A stretch of DNA of 11,550 nt, from contig WELB01000224.1 in assembly GCA_009602725.1 (NCBI GenBank), positions 213,150 through 224,699 on the forward strand, given 5' to 3'. Below are positions 8,401 to 11,550 of the stretch, in pieces. The notes beneath the pieces were generated by a model. The model did no database searches, was not told the origin of the DNA, and was given only the letters and a program-made list of their open reading frames with translations. This DNA comes from Spirogloea muscicola. Lineage: Eukaryota > Streptophyta > Zygnematophyceae > Spirogloeales > Spirogloeaceae. Position numbers and translations under genes: made by a program. Position 1 is the stretch's first letter, and every line of letters begins with the position of its first letter.

Positions 8401-9430
8401 TACAGGAGGGTGACATTGTGACTCTCAAGGTGTGGATTCATCTCGAGCGGCCATGTGGGCTCGCAGAGTGCTACCCGCACTGCCCCTATTTTCCGTATCC
8501 CAAGGAGGAGCTCTTCTGGCTACTCCTGGCTGACACAAGCCAGAACAGGTGCAGGCCTTGTCATAAATCACCAAATTTGATTGAGGACAGATTGCAAGTG
8601 AGACCAGTTCGCTTTGGCTGTTTGAAATGTATTGTCAAGTAGGCGTCTGGGCTAGCTCAGTCATTTGGGGTGCAAGACTGACGCCCTTGGCATGGTGCGG
8701 CCTTGCAGTGTGTGGGTCTCGCAGCGAGTAACCTTCATGGACGAGGGCGCTGCTATTTCTGCTGCCGCCAAGGCAATTGGTGAGATGGAGGAGGGAGCAG
8801 GGAAGTCGGACGCGGAGGTTTTGACTGCGGTCAAGGCCGCTACGGAGCGCGTCAGAGGCGGATCCCGCCTAGTCATGACCAAGTTCCAGGTAGGGAGGAG
8901 GGGGGTTGACCACGATCCTCTTTGTGCATCCAAGTGCTTGTGGTGGGCCCCTGCTGCTCCAGTTGCTGCATGGTCCATGACTATCGCGGTTTGCTGACGT
9001 GCAGGCACCAGAGGAGGGGCTGTACACCTTGACGGTGTTCTGCCTTTCAGATTTTTGGCTGGGCTGTGACAAGAAGGTGAGTATCAAGCTGAAGGTAGGG
9101 AAGCGAAGCCGGGCAGGGACGCGTGCAGCGGTGGCAGCGACCTCAGAGGAGGACCGGCTGTTGGAGAATGGTGAGGAGGATGAGGCGGAGGCTGGCCTGG
9201 AGGAAGGCGAGGGAGAGGAGGACGACGACGATGACGAGAGCGAGTACAGCGAGGACGAGGAGGAGGACGAGGTGGAGCCAGAGAGCGGGGCGGCAAAGTC
9301 TGGGGCGACAAAGCCGGCGGCTGCCGAAGGGGCAGAGGACAGAGCTAAGAGGCGAGATGGGTTGGCGAGCGCGTCGTCGGCTGTGGCTAATGGCGAGGTT
9401 GAAGAGGATGGTATTGATGACGGAAGCTGA
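5401..9430 (+). CDS. SEC63: SEC63/ERdj2 ER translocon J-domain protein, N-terminus missing or fused
   Basis: Partner of Sec61/Sec62 in post-translational import into the ER; its J domain recruits lumenal BiP. Exons: 5401-5496, 5774-5894, 6075-6181, 6315-6371, 6681-6841, 6956-7133, 7306-7425, 7546-7629, 7798-7920, 8082-8261, 8406-8548, 8709-8889, 9005-9430; every phase matches. From codon 5401 there are 658 residues (plant ERdj2 about 687). Layout: membrane segment about 8-29; J domain about 37-104 with YHPDKNPDP and the catalytic HPD at 65-67; GHPDGRQ near 102-108; membrane segment about 128-151; KYTGN; then the Brl (Sec63) domain about 180-545 with [36 protein letters not shown] and YFPYPKEE; then an Asp/Glu-rich tail about 560-658 typical of the Sec62-binding, CK2-type end. 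The usual first membrane segment of plant SEC63 is absent, and no ATG precedes the first span in frame within the exon. It may be spliced to the USP-like exon ending at 5177. Confidence 0.92.
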
Positions 9431-9990
9431 GACAGCTGCCGAGGCTCTCGGCAGTCAAAGGGGCTACTCACTATTACTGGTCGCTGAGCTCTCAATATCT
9501 GTCAGACGGATGTCCGGGCGCGCCCTGGGCTACCTGATGTTGCACTGGTTGCTGCTGCATCTTGGATGACACAGAAAATTTGGGCTCTGCAGCGCTCTTT
9601 CTGGGATGATGGGGGAGAGCCTGCGCTCTAAGGAAGGGACGAGCTGCGCCATGCAAAAGAGGAGAATGGCCGAAAATTGACTGGCCTGGCTCTGTGCTTG
9701 TTGAGGGGCGTGATTATGCAAGTCCGAGTTGGATATGAGTAGGAACTGAGGGGGTGCAATTAGCGCAAGAGGAATGGCCCGCCCCGTTGGCAGTGCAGGG
9801 TTAAAGGGTTGCGAAGGCGTCGTACTAGTTGAGGGTGTGACCTCAGAAGTTGTGCAAGGTCGGCTGCTCCATTTTAGGTGTTACCAGGCGGTGCGACTTG
9901 TCATCAAGCTAACACAGCGCAGTGTAACTTCTGTATGGGTCTACTGGCGCTCTCCAGGTGGCATTGCCTGTGCCTTTACGGTAGAAATAT
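9431..9990 (+). other. probable SEC63 3' UTR, no gene seen
   Basis: Past the stop codon there is no conserved protein and no splice-linked frame. The stretch is of mixed composition. A TGTAA motif at 9923-9927 is the green-algal type of poly(A) signal and could end the transcript about 500 bases past the stop. That length is plausible for a chlorophyte, but the motif is short enough to arise by chance. Confidence 0.4.
9923..9927 (+). promoter_or_regulatory. candidate TGTAA polyadenylation signal
   Basis: TGTAA is the usual near-upstream element in chlorophyte mRNAs. It sits on the SEC63 strand, 493 bases after the stop codon. This is motif evidence only. Confidence 0.3.
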
Positions 9991-10059
9991 GATGTGGTCA
10001 ATGCTAGAAGCAGTTGGAAGAAACCAGAAAATGCATGGGGGGTTCCAGGGGCACAAGTG

Positions 10060-10520
10060 GCTGTGGGACGTCGAAATCAAGCCGAGAACCATCACTTCGA
10101 GCCACTTGGAAAAAGCAGCTCTCCCAGAAGGGCGAGGGCTGTGAAAAGCCAGCACACAAAAACAATGAATACCAACAGCTGCCCAGAGGAATCGGTTGCC
10201 GTGGGACGGCCTGCCAAGAAGGAGAGAAGCTCTGCCAGAGGAAAGTGAGCTCTTTGAAAGGGGCGCGGGCTGTGAAAAGCCAGCTCAGGAAGAATGGGCA
10301 AGGTCCAAACGGCCGAAAGCGCCAAAAATCACACCCAAAATCACATAGCTTTTCAAGAGACTATGGCATATGGGAGCTTGGTAATCCCGAGTCAGCAGCC
10401 GCAAGTCGGAACAACTTGCAGCTTGGAAAGAAGGAAGGTGCTCGCCCATTGAGAAGAGGGGCTGGCAAAGCCAACCCAAAAAGAATGGACAATGTTCAAA
10501 GCCAAAGAAAGAGGGGCTGA
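10060..10520 (+). repeat. three diverged copies of a purine-rich repeat
   Basis: The core GGGCTGTGAAAAGCCAGC occurs almost identically at about 10136-10153 and 10267-10284, and in diverged form (GGGGCTGGCAAAGCCAAC) at about 10458-10475. Flanks also match: AAGAATGGGCAAGGTCCAAACGG after the second copy resembles AAGAATGGACAATGTTCAAA after the third, and TTGGAAA-AAGCAGC-like sequence precedes the first and third. Spacing is about 130 and 190 bases. The core is itself a small palindrome (GGCT-TGTGAAA-AGCC). An open frame at 10014-10520 crosses it but is Lys/Arg/Gly/Ser-rich with no recognisable domain, so I treat it as non-coding. Confidence 0.5.
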
Positions 10521-10950
10521 AAAAGGACTACACTACAAAGTGCAAGATGGTGCAGAGGGAGATGCAGATGGCTGCTCAGTATCCACGTGTGAGCAACAGC
10601 AAATCAGAGTAACTCGGAGCAGGAAAGAGGCACCTCCGACAAGACCCAGGAGTAGCAGCCAAAGTGCGGCCTGTCCGCAAGTGCACTGCGTGAGCATGGT
10701 AAGGTCTGTCAGAGGGAGGCGGTGGCTGTGAGAGAAGAAAGCCGCTTCCAGGAGAGGGGAAGAAGAAGAGGCGGCCAGGTCAGACGAGAGAATGAGAGGG
10801 GCTCGTGTCCAATGCGAGGCCACCTCAGCACAGCACAATCGGACACGGTTTAGGGGAAAGCCCCAAGGCAGTATTCAGGAAAGCGCAAACCACTCGGCAA
10901 AACGAGGGGGCTACTGCAGATGTGCACTCAATGATAGCCGGAGGAGCGCC
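10521..10950. other. non-coding stretch, purine-rich, nothing recognised
   Basis: AG-rich sequence with GAGAGAAGAA- and GGGGAAGAAGAAG-type tracts around 10728-10800. Short frames on both strands show no family pattern or coherent splice structure. Confidence 0.4.
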
Positions 10951-10954
10951 GCAG

Positions 10955-11014
10955 TGGCGGCCATGGGGGAGGGGGGAGGTGGGGGGGGAACCAAAATGCT
11001 GTACAACCCCCCCC
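10955..11014. other. G-run / C-run hairpin with G-quadruplex potential
   Basis: Runs of G (G5, G6, GG, then G8 ending at 10988) are followed after an 18-base loop by C8 at 11007-11014. The G8 and C8 runs can pair as a stem, and the G runs alone could fold as a quadruplex. It borders the tRNA/SINE-like element on its downstream side as read on the - strand. Confidence 0.55.
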
Positions 11015-11040
11015 TAAATCCCACCCGCCCCGGTGGGCGC

Positions 11041-11125
11041 CAGAGAAAAACCCTCGGGGCCAAGGGCCGCCGGGCGGCGGGGATTCGAACTGGGGACCTC
11101 ATCTAGGCCACGTGTCGCCCGACTG
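11041..11125 (-). mobile_element. tRNA-derived, SINE-like fragment with pol III box B
   Basis: On the - strand, 11091-11081 reads AGTTCGAATCC, a good tRNA T-loop / box B. Upstream, 11110-11099 reads TGGCCTAGATGA, which matches the box A consensus TRGCNNAGYNGG at ten of twelve places. Downstream is a T5 run (11050-11046) that could terminate pol III. The A-B gap is only 7 bases, far too short for a real tRNA, and no acceptor stem or anticodon arm can be folded. Inferred to be a tRNA-derived SINE or decayed tRNA fragment that has lost its middle. Confidence 0.4.
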
Positions 11126-11550
11126 GCAGTCGGCGGCACGCGCGGCCGCGCGCCCCTCGAGTGGGGGGGAGGGTCAACGCGCCGGGCGGCCTCCCGCCGT
11201 TAAAGCGGGGCCCTCCGCCGTCCCACTTTCCCACGAAACCCAGTGGGCTAGCGGACGTCCCGCCGTCGGCTCGGGGGGCCGCTGCCCCGCCCGGCTTCGC
11301 GGCGCCGCCGTTGGGGCCGCCGTCGGGGTAGATGGGGGCCGAACGGAGGGGCCGCCCACGTCTATCATGGTAAGCCGGCGGCAGAAGGCACCTCCCCCGA
11401 AGCCGCACGGGGGGGTCCGCCAACGCCTCATGATGGCGCAGCCAGACGGCAGCCGTAGCGACCGCGCCCCACCCCCATGCTTGCTGCCACGCTCCCCGCC
11501 GCGGTCCCCGGCGGCCGCGGCGGCGGCGATGGCGATGCCGCCGCGCACGG
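11126..11550. other. very GC-rich stretch, no gene recognised
   Basis: Open frames exist on the - strand, but their Ala/Gly/Pro/Arg bias is what GC-rich DNA gives by chance, and no domain is recognisable. The sequence could be the body of the SINE-like element read on the - strand, or the upstream region of a neighbouring gene beyond the window. Confidence 0.35.

Noticed and set aside
10014-10520. 168-residue basic open frame
   Set aside because: It covers diverged nucleotide repeats, has no recognisable domain, and its composition follows the AG-rich DNA.
11041-11125. Functional tRNA gene
   Set aside because: No acceptor stem, no anticodon arm, and box A to box B distance of 7 bases.
11174-11548. 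124-residue - strand open frame
   Set aside because: Low-complexity Ala/Gly/Pro/Arg expected from GC-rich DNA; no family pattern.
1-11550. Prokaryotic operon, CRISPR array, phage or plasmid features
   Set aside because: Consistent spliceosomal introns and plant-type eukaryotic proteins. No spaced identical repeats, ribosome-binding-site-led operons or mobile-element enzymes were seen.

Overview
The window is nuclear DNA from a eukaryote, most likely a green alga. All three recognisable genes lie on the + strand. Each is cut into many short exons by GT-AG introns of about 110-310 bases, with one apparent GC-AG intron. Exon phases match across every junction I checked. The proteins are closest, from memory of the families, to land-plant versions: an RH47/ISE1-type organellar DEAD-box helicase, a USP-like domain of the kind found at the N-terminus of plant receptor-like cytoplasmic kinases, and plant ERdj2/SEC63. 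GC-rich exons, frequent CCG/CTG trinucleotide runs and a TGTAA motif in the last 3' region also suit a chlorophyte; a trebouxiophyte is my guess and is not proven. One 'n' at 3986 shows this is a draft assembly.

Layout. 1-260: GC-rich 5' end, possibly the first, transit-peptide-like exon. 261-3359: DEAD-box helicase in nine recognised exons, with all core motifs from Q to VI. 3360-3507: a 148-base gap between genes. 3508-5177 or 3508-5351: a USP-like domain followed by a Ser/Ala/Pro-rich tail. 5401-9430: SEC63/ERdj2 in thirteen exons, with a membrane segment, lumenal J domain with HPD, second membrane segment, Sec63 (Brl) domain and acidic tail. 9431-11550: no convincing gene. This part holds the likely 3' UTR, a purine-rich zone with three diverged repeat copies, and a GC-rich tRNA/SINE-like element read on the - strand.

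The most interesting point is the join at 5177/5401. SEC63 has no visible start codon, promoter or first membrane segment of its own, and the USP reading frame ends only 49 bases before the SEC63 exon. A strong donor (GTGAGT at 5178) and an acceptor ending at 5400 would splice the two in frame, both in phase 0, and skip the USP stop codon. The predicted product, about 982 residues, would have a cytosolic USP-like domain on an ER translocon J-protein. That topology fits the loss of the usual first membrane span. It is an inference; an assembly error in the surrounding CCG repeats is the main alternative.

The helicase is predicted to act on RNA in an organelle and SEC63 in ER protein translocation. 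Nothing in the sequence suggests that these neighbours share a pathway unless the USP-SEC63 fusion is real.
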